From the NCBI GenBank assembly GCA_905221605.1, contig CAJNDS010001112.1, forward strand, positions 1,318,972 to 1,382,971: 64,000 nucleotides of DNA, written 5' to 3'. This stretch comes from Symbiodinium natans. Its lineage: Eukaryota > Sar > Dinophyceae > Suessiales > Symbiodiniaceae. This document shows, piece after piece, positions 10,676 through 22,375 of this stretch (the stretch's first letter is position 1; each line of letters begins with the position of its first letter). The notes beneath the pieces were generated by a model. It worked only from the letters and a program-made list of their open reading frames with translations. It had not been told where the DNA came from and did not search any database. The position numbers and the translations under genes are program-made.

Positions 10676-13600
10676 ATGGCAAACCGCGTGGCCATCATTG
10701 AGAAGCATGTCCTGGCAAGCGTGTCCCGGCCAAATGAGACATCCCAGTGCCAGGTGGCTGCTTGAGCTGCACATCTGCTTAAGAGTGGGGTGGCAACCCA
10801 CATCATATACTCCTTCTTCATCATTAAGAGCGGGGTAGCGACCCACACTCCTTCTTCACCCAAAGAGCCCAAGACCCCTTAAGTAAGGAATATACCTTAA
10901 ATCATAGAAATGAAGCAATATTCCCTAATTAAGGGATATTGGGCTCTTTGGGCATGTTGGACCTAAATCCTAAACCCTGAACCCTAAACCCTAAACCCTA
11001 AACCCTAAACCCTAAACCCTAAACCCTAAACCCGAAACCCGAAACCCTGAACCCAGGATGCCGCCGTCTCCGGCGGCCTCGAGATGCGTGGCGTCGCGAG
11101 CGCCGAGGACGCCGACTTCGAAGCGCGCTGCGCGGCCATGAAGACCTGGATGCTTGGAAGCAGCAGTTGAGGGTTCAGGGTTTAGGGTTTAGGGTTTAGG
11201 GTTTAGGGTTTCAAGAGTGCTCAAGAGGCCTGGATGCAAAAAGAGTGCTCAAGGGCCTTTAAGACGCGGTGGGGCATGCCTCTGGGGCTTGCGGGTGCTT
11301 TGGCCCGAAGTCTTCACGCTGAGGATGGGATCCGAGCGCTTCAAGCACACCACTCGCCCCTACAAGGCCAGGCCAGGCAAGTCGTTGTTTTTAGCTTCCC
11401 CAAACCCCAAATCCTAAACCCTAAACCGTAAACCCTAAACCCTAAACCCTGAACCCTAAACCCTTCGGGGGATGGGCTTCAGAGGAGGAGGCTCGAAACT
11501 CTAAACCTCATCGCCCTCGCTGTTGCCAGCGATAAGCCTCATGAGGTCGAGGACGTGGTGAAGCTCCAGGGCACCATGCCCATGTACTTCAACGGCGCCA
11601 AGGTCTCCGACAAGCTCTACAAGATGCTCCGGGACCACCAGGCTGGGGCTTGGGGTTTTGACGGTTTCCTGGAGGGGGGGAGTGTTTGAGTAGCCCTCAG
11701 GGTTTAGGGTTTGGGGGTTAAGTCAGATCAAGCCATGTCAATGGAGAGTGGAGGCCAAGGGAACCTGCTCCCACACCTTCGGGGCGCTGGACACCGTGCA
11801 GGCCGACGGGATTAGGGATTTCTGGGGCCCAAAGTGCCTGCCCACAAGCACGTCAGGTTTGACAGTTTTGGTGAGAAAAGCATCTGACCTGACGGTTCAA
11901 ATTGGCATGCACAGTCATTGCGAAGATTGCCCCGGGAAAGGGCCTGCAGCTCCAGATCCTACAAACAGTGTGGTGCCCTAAACCCTGAACCCCTAAACCC
12001 TAAAACCCTAAACCCTGAAACGCTAAACCAGAAAGCTTAAGGGTCGAGGTCAGTTTGCAACGTCCAACCCTTTCAGGTCACGCAGATGGCCAAGTACCTG
12101 ACCTCGGTGTACGTCAGCGGTTGGCAGTGCTGCCGCCTTGTTTTTGGCTTGTTTGGGAGTTTAGGGTTTAGGGTTTAGGGTCATGGGGGTTTAGGGTTAT
12201 GGATAGCACCTTGCTGTCGCCGGATCGTGATTCGTCTTCTAAAACGCCATCTAGCTGTACCAGTCTCGTAGCCCCCCCCCCCCCCCCAAACCCAGATGAT
12301 CTCGGCCCGTATGTACTGTACTCAAGGGCAGTAGTCGAGTCCCTTGTGACAAAAAATGTCCCGTGCGCACTCAATGCCCCTAAGCCGCAACTTCAGACCC
12401 CAAAAAGGTCGCAACCTGGTGTGGTGTTGGGGTCAAGGCTTAGGGGTTTAGGGGTTTAGGGGTTTAGGTGTTTAGGGGTTTAGGGGTTTAGGGGTTTAGG
12501 GGTTTAGGGGTTTAGGGGTTTAGGGGTTTAGGGGTTTAGAGGTTTAGGGGTTTAGGGGTACTTGCCCGGCAGACTTCAGAGGCCTGGATGTAAAAGAGTT
12601 TACGGCTTAGGGGTTCAGGGGTTTAGGGGTTTAGGGGTTTAGGGCTTTAGGGGTTTCAAGAAAGGGTTTGGGGTTTAGGCTTTCTGGAAGTTTCTTTGGC
12701 TCTCAAACGTAATTCTGGGAGTGGCAGGTGCTCCTCCACCGCCTCCACTTCCAACGAGCCTGGCCCAGATGTGGCGGACTACCCCTATGACACTGTTCCC
12801 AACAAGGCAGGGTTTGGGGGTTACGGTTTTGCAGGGTTTACCCAGAACCTTGAACCCTGAACCTAAAACCCCACCAAGCCCGAAGGCACTTCACGTTCAC
12901 CATAAACTTAAACCCTTAACTTGGGATGTTCCCCTTCTACGAACAGTCCTTAATAGGGATATAGTACCCCTATTATAATCCTTGTCAAGGACTGCTAGTT
13001 TAAGGGGGGAGCATCCCAACCTGAACCCGGTAACCCTGAGCCCCGAAGCTCTAACTCTTCCAGGTGGACCAGCTCTTCCGCGCACAGCTCTTCCATGACC
13101 GCAAGCAGTACCTCTGACTCAGCATCAATCCGGTGTCCGGGTTTAGGGTCCAAGAAAGGTGTCCCTGTTCGGTTGAGGGTTCGGGTTTGGGGGGTTTGTA
13201 CGGGGAGGTTTTGGTTTTGAGGGGTTGAGAGCTATAGAGCCGCCCAAGAGTTCCGAAGGCTTGAGGAGGTCTGGGTCAACCGTTTGTTTTCGAGCTCTGT
13301 ACCGATTAGCATGTCCACGCAAGCCTGCTGGTTGACGAGATATTTCTCGCCCGGTGCCCGTGGACTCGAGACATCGAGCCTTAGCTGACATAGAAAGTTC
13401 GTCGTTCTACATTGTGGGATCGAGGTATGAGGAGCGCCGCCGCATGTCGCCCGACGAGCGTGCCAAGGCACCCGTTGTGGTGCCTCGGTTTAAGCAGGGA
13501 ACGGCTGCCTTGCTGTTCTGGTGCATGGTGTGTGTGTGTGTGCATGAAAGCTTAGCTCAGGAATGTTGAGGGCATGTCTTCTCGTGTTCTGGATCCCTTC

Positions 13601-16196
13601 TGCAGTGTTTAGTGGCTGTCGCTCCGAGGACTACATGAACCCCATCATTGCAGACGCGGACACCGGCCATGGCGGACTTACCGCCACCATGAAGCTTGCG
13701 AAGATGTTCGTTGAGAACGGGGCTGCTGGCATTCACATCGAGGACGGACGCGGACGTTGCAGTAATCACCCTACTCCCTACAGGGCCCCAGTGTGTAGCT
13801 TCAGAGAGACAGTTCGCTCTGCCGGGCTTCGAGTTTGAGTGCTTCTATCTGAATTTTCCGCGGGGAAGACTCCTTGCATCCAGGCCGCCACACCCTCAAA
13901 TTTCAGGATCTCCGAGCCCCTTGGGCCATATAGGGCCGGACTTCGTGGTTTTGCAGCAACATGACCTTTTCATGAGACCTTATCCCTTATACCCCGCTGA
14001 TACCCCCCCTGGATAACCCCCCTGATACCCCCCCCTTAAAGGACCAGAAGCCGGGCACCAAGAAGTGCGGCCACATGGGCGGCAAGGTCTTGGTCTCCAC
14101 ACAGGCGCCATTCGGGTGGGGGGACTTGGGAGGGCGCCGGACCCCAAATGGGATTGGGGAAGTTAGCCCTAAACTTAACCCTGAACCCAAAACCCTAAAC
14201 CCTTAGCCCTGAAGCCCTAAACAGAAAAACCCGAAAGGTTTTCCGGGCGGAGGATAATGGGATGGGGGGTTGGCCCTCAAGGCATTTCGTCGGATGGATC
14301 GCTTGTTCTGACCCGTGCAGTGAAAGCCTGGAGCCTCCAATAAGCAGGCGGACTGGGTGCGGAATCGGTTGTAGCCCGAAACCCTAAACCCTAAACCCTA
14401 AATAACCCTAAACCCTATAAGCCCTAAACCCTATAAACGCTAAACCCTGAACCCTGAACCCTAAAGCCTAAACCCTATAAGCCCACCCACGCGCAAACTG
14501 GTAGCCCAGCCCGTTGGTAGGTTCCCTTGTAGCCCCCAAAAAGGGTGCCCTTATTATGAAATGGCTATAAACCCCAACAGAGTTATGACCCTATACACCC
14601 TATACACCCTATACACCCTATACACCCTATACACCCTATACACCCTATACACCCTATAAACCCTATAAACCCAATAAACCCTAAATGCCATAAACCCTAA
14701 ACCCTAAACCCTATAAAGGGCTATTGGGCTTCCAAGCAAAGAACTTCAGCACACCCTAAACAATAAACCCTAAACCCCAAACCCCAAACCCTAAGAAAAT
14801 CCCTAAATCCTAAACAGGAGCACATCCAGCGCCTCATTGCGATCCGCCTCCAGGCACATGCGGCGCATGTCAAGCCTTCGATGGAATCGGCCTGAGGGAT
14901 GGCTTGGAAGGTTTAGGGTTTAGGGTTTAGGGTTTAGTGGTTTAGGGTTTAGGGTTTAGGGTTTTCGATGAGTACGCACTGTGCCAGGCCGACGTGCTCA
15001 ACTCGCCTCTGGTCATCGTGGCGCGCACTGACGCGGAGGCGGCCACGATGATCGACACGAACATCGTGCCTCCGACCGATTGTGGGAGTTAAGAGGGGTG
15101 GGAAGGGGACATCCAGGTGGGAAGGGTGCATGTAGGGTTTAGCCTTCGAAGCCTTTGCAGCTTAGTGGAGCTGGGTTGGCAAAAAGAAGCCGCCACATTG
15201 AATGGTCTGATTTGGAATGCATATTGGTCCGACTGTCGTCTGGCGTTACTTTCGTGGCTGTTGTAACTTCTGGGTTCTTGATTGTCCCTTCCAGTCCCCT
15301 TGCGGCACTGCAATGGCGTTGCAGGACCAATAGATATAACCAATGCTGTACATGTCGATGCACGAAGAATGCCCATTGTTGGCCATTCTTCCCCACCAGC
15401 CGAGGATCCGATCGACCACCCCCACATCAAGGGCGCCACCGTCAAGGGCGTGGAGCCCCTCTATGAGGCCATGCGCAAGGGCACCGACAAGGACTGGGAG
15501 GAGCGATCCGGATGCATGACTTTCCCGGATGCCGTTGCCAAGGCCATGAAGGCCAAGGGCCAGGACCCGGCCAAGTGGCTGCAGGATTCCCGCAAGATGT
15601 CTTTGGACCAGATGAAGAAGGCGGCCTCTGGCATGGGCCTGGAGGTCTTCTTCGATTGGGATGCCGCCCGGTCCGTGGAGGGCTACTACCGAATCAAGGG
15701 CTCCACCGAGTTCTGCATCGAGCGCGCCATTGCCTTTGCCCCCTATGCTGACTGCATCTGGATGGAGACCGGCAAGCCGATCCTGGCGCAGGCCACGCAG
15801 TTCGCGAAGGAGGTCCGCGGCGCAGTGCCTCACCAGATGCTTTCTTACAACCTTAGCCCGTCCTTCAACTGGGACACCGCCGGCATGACCGATGCTCAGA
15901 TGGAGTCCTTCATTTGGGACCTGGCCAAGCTCGGCTTCTGCTGGCAGTTCATCACCTTGGCAGGCTTCCACTGCGATGCTTTGAACATTGACCTCTTCGC
16001 CAAGGAGTATGCCAAGCGAGGTGCGGCCGCGTACGTGCAGATGATCCAGCGCAAGGAGCGCGAGCACAAGGTGGAGACCCTTACCCACCAGAAGTGGAGC
16101 GGCTCTGAGATCGTGGACGAGATGGGCAACATCGTCAGCGGCGGACTTTCCTCCACCGGCATCATGTCGGCCGGAGTCACGGAGAAGCAGTTCTGA
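10676..16196 (+). CDS. ICL: Isocitrate lyase copy 2, complete, 14 exons (ICL2)
   Basis: Eukaryotic-type isocitrate lyase (isocitrate to glyoxylate plus succinate), 540 residues. Exons: 10676-10720, 11057-11148, 11324-11366, 11546-11641, 11754-11801, 12077-12126, 12728-12806, 13064-13107, 13425-13467, 13629-13742, 14042-14104, 14818-14853, 14988-15065, 15405-16196; total 1623 bases in frame, ATG to TGA. Seen motifs: [15 protein letters not shown] start, [32 protein letters not shown], the catalytic loop KKCGHMGG (exon 11), [21 protein letters not shown]. Exon 1 joined to exon 2 gives no cleavable presequence that I can see. Donors: 7 GC, 4 GT, 2 GA; every acceptor is AG|G. Exons match copy 3 in length one for one, which validates the model. 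A possible trans-splice acceptor AG is at 10659-10660. Confidence 0.96.
10859..10952 (+). mobile_element. MITE of the AAGAGCCCAA family, copy A, in ICL2 intron 1
   Basis: Inverted ends CCCAAAGAGCCCAA and TTGGGCTCTTTGGG, with internal arms CCTTAAGTAAGGAATAT and ATTCCCTAATTAAGGGATAT. Related copies are at 54197-54311 and, less well preserved, 42696-42885. Confidence 0.75.
10975..11053 (+). repeat. CCCTAAA array at the 3' end of ICL2 intron 1
   Basis: About ten heptamers running almost to the acceptor at 11056. Confidence 0.95.
11174..11210 (+). repeat. TTTAGGG array near the 5' end of ICL2 intron 2
   Basis: About five heptamers, 26 bases from the GA donor at 11149. Confidence 0.9.
12437..12560 (+). 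repeat. TTTAGGGG octamer array in ICL2 intron 6
   Basis: About 14 octamers with four G instead of three, nearly homogeneous, then a shorter block at 12600-12655. The same octamer in opposite orientation forms the larger array at 59650-59985. Confidence 0.92.
12921..13019 (+). mobile_element. Inverted-repeat MITE, 8-bp duplication family, copy B, in ICL2 intron 7
   Basis: 99 bp, ends TTGGGATGTTCCCCTT and AAGGGGGGAGCATCCCAA, internal arms CAGTCCTTAATAGGGAT and ATCCTTGTCAAGGACTG. Flanks CCTTAAC and CCTGAAC are only an imperfect duplication. Confidence 0.75.
14365..14490 (+). repeat. CCCTAAA/CCCTATAA mixed array in ICL2 intron 11
   Basis: Telomere-type heptamers interspersed with CCCTATAA, leading to a tighter minisatellite at 14586. 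Confidence 0.85.
14586..14720 (+). repeat. ACACCCTAT nonamer minisatellite in ICL2 intron 11
   Basis: About eight perfect ACACCCTAT units, then AACCCTATA and CCCTAAA variants. A CCCTAAA derivative amplified locally. Confidence 0.9.
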
Positions 16197-16620
16197 GTAG
16201 TACAGTCTGCGTTCAGCGGCACCTGTACTGTGAATGTCGCATCGTACGATGTGAAGCTGTGGCAACTGCGAGGCTGTTTAGGCCAATCAGCAGCAACTAG
16301 CCTGCTGATTGCTGTGGTCGTCTGGCAATGAAGAGGGTCAGCCTCTCTGGCTCCCAGCTGTTGCCCTAAACCCTAAACCCTAAACCCTAAACCCTAAACC
16401 CTAAACCCTAAACCCTAAACCCTAAACCCTAAACCCTAAACCCTAAACCCTAAACCCTAAACTCTAAACCAACCCCAAGAAGCCCATGCCCGCGAGGGAG
16501 CTGGTGGCCGTGCCCCCAGTTTTCGATATGGCCAGGCACCATTTCTTCTCTCAATCTGGTTTGTGTCGCACCTTTTGAACGGCCTCCGATTTCGAGACAC
16601 AGGCATCACACGGGAAACCC
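15405..16620 (+). repeat. Segment homogenised between ICL2 and ICL3 (last exon plus 3' flank)
   Basis: The last ICL exon, TGA, about 165 bases of 3' flank, a CCCTAAA array and about 130 bases beyond recur at 31872-33070. I noticed a single base difference in the 792-base exon (ACC versus ACT near 15770/32237) and none in the first 160 bases of 3' flank; divergence starts past the array. Earlier exons differ by about one base in nine and the introns are unalignable. Confidence 0.9.
16363..16466 (+). repeat. CCCTAAA array in ICL2 3' flank
   Basis: About 14 perfect heptamers. The equivalent array in the ICL3 flank is at 32832-32912 and is shorter. Confidence 0.95.
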
Positions 16621-17303
16621 GGCCCGAAACACCGCGTGGACAGAAGAACTTTTGGAAAATCTCGCCTCGGCAGCTCTGCTGGGGAGGCCCCCCAAAGCAA
16701 AGTAAAGCTACCCGGTCGGCCTCAGTCTTGGGAGGATTGTCATGGCCACCTAGCATGGGCTCGTGGCGAATGAACCCTGTTAGCGCGAAGTGTAGCCTTA
16801 CGCAGGAAGTCGGCAGAACCGAGCGAGGGAGAGAGAGAGAGAGAGATAACGGGAGGAGCGAGTGCCAAGCGCGTGAGGATCTCACAGAAAGCCCTGCAAA
16901 ATCCCCAAACTGCTTGTGCTCGGTGTTGGGCTCAGAAAGCCGAAACAAATCTCCTTGCCATCGCTTCGACCACTCTTCCTGGCATCCGGGCTTCATCAGC
17001 ACAGTCTTCCCGTGTTTGCTCCTGTGCCCTCAGCCCTCATGGCTCGAGTCCTACACCCCTAAACCAAAACCCCCAGCCAGAGTTTTTCACCAGTGCCTGC
17101 CTTCCAGGGATTACAGTTCGCCGCGCGGGCACCTAAGGGTGTGGGAGTTTCCGGTGAGAGGGTTTGTTTTGACCTGGACGGCAGGCTTTGGTAGGGGCTT
17201 TGTAGGGTTTTTTTAATGTAAGCGTGGAGGCAACAAAAGGGTCACAGAACTGGCAAGCTCGGGCCAGAGACGGCTCGGCATTCCAGCTCCAGGTATCTTC
17301 GTC

Positions 17304-20300
17304 ATGGCGAACCGTGTGGCCATCATTGAGAAGCACGTCCTGGCCAGCGCAACTTGGCCAGGCAGCCAAGAAGGTACAAGTTGCCCAACCCTGAACCCTA
17401 TACCCTAAACCCTGAACGCACAAATCGGGAAGTGTACCAAGAGTCGAAACCCTAAACCCGAAACTCAAATCTCAAGCTCCTGAACCCCCCCCTGGATGCC
17501 CTTTCGCACCCTGGCCCTCCTGAGTTCGGTCGGTACTTGAAGGCTCATGGTACTTATTAACCAATTATAACTGTACTTATAACTGTACTTATAAGCCCCT
17601 TAAGTGCCCTAATAGAGTTATAATTTGGGTTATAAGTACAGTTATAATTGGTTACTAAGTACCATGAACCTCCAAGTACTGCTCTTCGAAGCACAGCCAG
17701 CCCACAGAGGTTACCGCGCAAAGAGTTGTTTTGGCTCAGGTTCCGGATGTTTCCGGCGTTATTGGAGTGCAAGACCCCATCGCTTTTACAGTATAAAAAG
17801 GGTGTAGGTGTAGCGTTGCAACAAGGTTTCGGGCTCCCGGGATTGGGTTCCCGGCGCAGGCTTCGGGCCATGAATGTCCTTAGGAGACCTTTGAGCTCAA
17901 GAAACCCCAAGTTTCCAACCCCCAGAAACATCTGGGCCCCCAAGCCTCATAAAGTTATAAAGTCGGCACGCGTACGCATCTTGGAAGCATCCTCCATAAA
18001 AAGGGAGGCGTTTCGAGCTCCCCTGTGCCCCCGATGGGTCCACGACAGCGCGGGCGGCTGCTGCTCGCGGCTTGCGCTGCGCTCGGCTCGCACCCTCTGG
18101 CCCCGGCGAGCGTTAGGCAGATGGCAGGCCCAGGATCGGTGAAAGAAGGCCTGAAGCCTGAAGCCTGAAGCACTTGAGCCTTCAACGCTTGAAGCCCTGA
18201 AAAAGCCTCAAGAGCCTAACCCGAAACCCTTTCTTTTAAGCCCTGAACCAAGCAGCTGTAGGGTTTAGGGTTTAGGGTTTAGGGTTTGAGCTTTGAGCCT
18301 GCTGCTCGAGCCGATTGCTCTCTGCAGGCGTCGCAGCACCCAAAGCTGCCTGGGCCTGGAGCTGGTGGAGGTCCATAGGCAGTCCCAGATGGGTTTGCTC
18401 ACCGATGGTTGACCAGTCACTTGGGGATACTTGGGAATAGATGTTAAATATTTGGGTACTAGAATTCCTAAACTACAATTCTTAAGAAACAGCTAGAATT
18501 ACAATTCTTGCTAGGTCTCCAAGTTCAGTATAGGTCAGAGAGGGCCTTTCGAATCCTCTGCAGACAATATGGGGTCCAGCTGGCCTACACCCCGATGATC
18601 CACGCCGAGCCCTTCGCCTCAGACGAGGAGTACCGCAGGACGTACTTCGACGCCTGGGACGCAGCGGATCTTGGGCCTGCGAAAGACGTGGACCGGCCCC
18701 TCATCGCACAGCTGGGCGGGGATGATCCGCACACCTTGCTGCGCGCGGCGCGTATACTGGAGCCCCACGTGGATGCGGTGGACATCAACTTCGGCTGCCC
18801 GACGGAGGACGCCCGCAAGGGCGGTCACAAGACCCACTCGCCTCTGTGTCGTCGATATGGAGCGTATCTACTGCGCGATCCTCAGCTTGTGGCCAAGATC
18901 GTGGGGACTGTGGCAGCTGGATTGAGAAGGGTCCCGGTCACCGCCAAGATTCGACTGTTGCAAAAACGTGACGACACGGCGCAGCTAGCCATGGCCATTG
19001 AGCAAGCTGGGGCAGCCGCGCTGTGTGTACATGGCCGAACGATTGTCCAGCGCCCAAAGTACGCGAAGCGAGATGGCTTGGGCGAAGCAAGCTTGGCCCC
19101 GAACTGGGGAGCCATTGCCGAGGTGCGGAGGTCCGTCGGCATTCCCGTGATCGCAAACGGTGGCATCGAGACCAAGCGCGATGCGGCTGCCTGCCTTGAG
19201 CAGACGGGGGCAGCCGCAGTAATGTCGGCCGAGGCGTTGCTGGAGGATCCTGCTCTGTTCGACGACCCCCCCATGGAGGCTCAAGATCACCAAGATCCCA
19301 AGGCTGATGTCGCGCGGATGCTTCGACTTGGGCGAGAGTTTCTGGACCTAGCGGAGACGTTCACCTGTCCGCTCAAGTACCCCCCGACGAAGTCCCACCT
19401 CTTCAAGATCCTGCATCGACTGATCGGCGCGGACCAGGCCACGGCGCGGCGCAAGGATGCCGCGGGGCTCCTGCTCCTTCGGGGTACTTGGAAATATGCA
19501 TTTTTTTTTTAAATTTTGGGGTACTCTAATAATTAAGAAACAGCAAAAATTGTAGCTTTTGCTGGGGTTCCAAGTTCAGTAGAGGCTCTCCAAGAAGGAG
19601 GAGCTGAAGCTGGAGCTGATGCGCTGCCCCGTCTCCGACTTCTCAGCGATCAGGCGGGCGCTGGACGTGATCGAGGCGAGCTATGCCCAGGACTTTGAGC
19701 CTTTGGGTGAGTCATGGTACCGTCGCTGGAGAGCGGAAGAAAAACTCGCCGTTGTGCCGGGCGTGTCCCAACTGCTGCGGTCATCTGCTGTCAAGTGCAA
19801 TGAGTGTGGTATAACCTGTGCTCCAGTCTGGGGGCAAGGATCGACATCTATCGAGTTGCAAGGGGTCTCTTGTTGGGAGGCTGCAGGTCACGAAGCACTG
19901 ATCTTGTTAGGCTTGTTTGCATCCATAGTGAGAACCATGCAGGAAGCTTGGCCGAGTATGAGTTAGCTGAGGCACAGCACCCTAAACCGCGCTTACGACC
20001 CTAAGCCCACTGAGTTCACGGCCGGCTGGAGAACAACGTTTGACAATCTACGAATCATCTTGGAGAGCCCAAACGCCTTCGTTGAATCCCAAGCCCTAAG
20101 CCCCGACCCTAAGCCCTAGACAGTTCCTTGCAGTGCGGCGCAGCCCAGCTAGGTGGGTAGCAAAAAAACATCAAGCCCAACAATAACCAACAACTGGGTT
20201 AATCCAGCTATGTGAGTGGCAAAACCTGCAATACCCCTCGTTGCAATCCCTAAACCCTAAACCCTAAATCCTAAACCCTAAACCCCAAACCCTAAACCCT

Positions 20301-22300
20301 AAACCCTAAACCCTAAATATTGCAATCCCAGGATGCTGCCGTCTCCGGTGGCCTCGAGATGCGTGGCGTGGCCAGCGCTGAGGACGCCGACTTCGATGCC
20401 CGCGTGGCGGCCATGAAGACCTGGATCCTTGGCAGCGAATTAACGGGTTTAGGGTTTAGGGTTTAGGGCTTAGGGTTTAGGGTTTAGGGTTTAGGGTTCA
20501 GGGTTTAGGGTCACCAGACCTTGCATAAGTCCACGCATCAACTTGAAATTGCTGAAATACAGGACATCCAAGTGTATATTCTATATATATATATACACAT
20601 CATTCAGAAACATAGTTTTGATAATACATGTAGTTGACGCCTGACAGCCGAAGCTCTTAGGATGGGATCCGAGCGGTTCAAGCACACCACTCGACCCTAC
20701 AAGGTGAGGACGTGGGCGGCTCTGTGTGTAGTACAGGAGCCGAAGAAGGAGGGAAGCGCAATGTGTTTAGTTCGTTCTTCTTATGGCGAAGTATAACATG
20801 AACTACCCAAAATGCACATTCTCACCAAAGAGGCGCATATGTCAGCCCTAATTACGAGTCCATGCGCCTAGCTTGATGTGAGATACTGAGATGCTCTTGA
20901 GGCACGCCCCAACCCGAGAGATCCCTGAGCCCAAGACGTGAGCCGCAAAGCCAGAGGCCCACACCCGCAAACTGGTTGAGGTAAAGAAATTCATGACGCT
21001 GGGGCTGGGGGTTTAGGCGTCTAGGTTTGTGAACAAGGGGCAAGCCGGTCCAGGTGCCACCGATCTCGGAAGCAGGAGGTTCAGGCCTAGGTTTGGGGGT
21101 TACACAAAGTTGCGCAGGTCGAGGATGTGGTGAAGCTCCAGGGCACCATGCCCATGTACTTCAACGGTGCCAAGGTCTCCGACAAGCTCTACAAGATGCT
21201 CCGGGACCACCAGGCGGGAATATGTGAACTAACTCACTCACCATAGTTTCATGAGTTCACACATTCATGAGTATACAAATAATTGTAATAGTGATTGGTA
21301 ATACAAAAAAATCATAGTAATAATTATAAGTACAAATGTAACAGCAAAAAAAATTAGAAAGAATAATAGTTGTAACAATAATAAAGAGAGAGGAGGCGAT
21401 TGTGAATGTTGCTGAGGCCAAGGGCACCTGCTCGCACACCTTCGGAGCCCTCGACACCGTCCAGGCCCGAAGCAAAGCCTTGAACCGCTTCTGAAGGCCT
21501 CTCCAGCTCGTCAACTTCGTGTCATAGTGGGGTAACATTTTTGTTTCATTCTTAAAGGTACTTAAAACTTAATAAGGCACAGAAATCTGAATTTGTAATG
21601 CTATCCCCAACCATGAACTAGGCCCCCTGGTCTTGTCTTTGGGCCCACGCCTTACGACTGGATTTGTTAGATCTCTTGGACCACATTTTGTAAGCTCCAG
21701 GGCCCGGGAACGAGTGATGACATTATTTCAGATTCTAGATTAAAGGTGTAGGGCTTTGGAATGAAGGGATTAATCGCAGCGCAGGTCACGCAGATGGCCA
21801 AGTACCTGACCTCGGTGTACGTGAGCGGCTGGCAGTGCCCCGTCCGCTAAAGTTGTCATCTGACAGGCTGAAGCCTCTCTTTGGCTCGCTGTGCAGCGAG
21901 CAAATCCCGAAAGCATCATTCAACCCCCCCAAACCCCAAAACCACTCTACCATACCTCTACCCACCTAAACCCTAAACCCTAGACCCCAAAACCCTCGTC
22001 GTGCAGGTGCTCCTCCACTGCTGCCACCTCCAACGAGCCGGGCCCCGATGTGGCGGACTACCCTTACGACACCGTGCCCAACAAGGCAAGGGCTATGGGG
22101 GTCAGGGTTTAGGACACTCACCGAGCCCCTGAGAGAGAGAGAGAGAGAGACAGAGAGAGGGAGAAAGAGAAAGAGAAAGAGAAGAGAAGAGAAAGAGAAA
22201 GAGAAAGAGAAAGAGAAAGAGAAAGAGAAGGGGAAAGAGTAAGAGTAAGAGTAAGAGTAAGAGCAAGAGTAAGAGTAAGAGTAAGAGTAAGAGAAAGAGA

Positions 22301-22332
<32 letters not shown>

Positions 22333-22338
22333 AACAAA

Positions 22339-22375
<37 letters not shown>

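Noticed and set aside
15246-16265. 339-codon minus-strand ORF, and its 363-codon twin at 31641-32732
   Set aside because: Antisense shadow of the ICL last exon; the sense frame has strong family identity.
17724-17740. DinoSL-like GTTGTTTTGGCTCAGG upstream of DUS
   Set aside because: Only the TTTTGGCTCA core matches, it is 600 bases from the first DUS exon, and DUS contains introns, so a retrogene origin is not supported.
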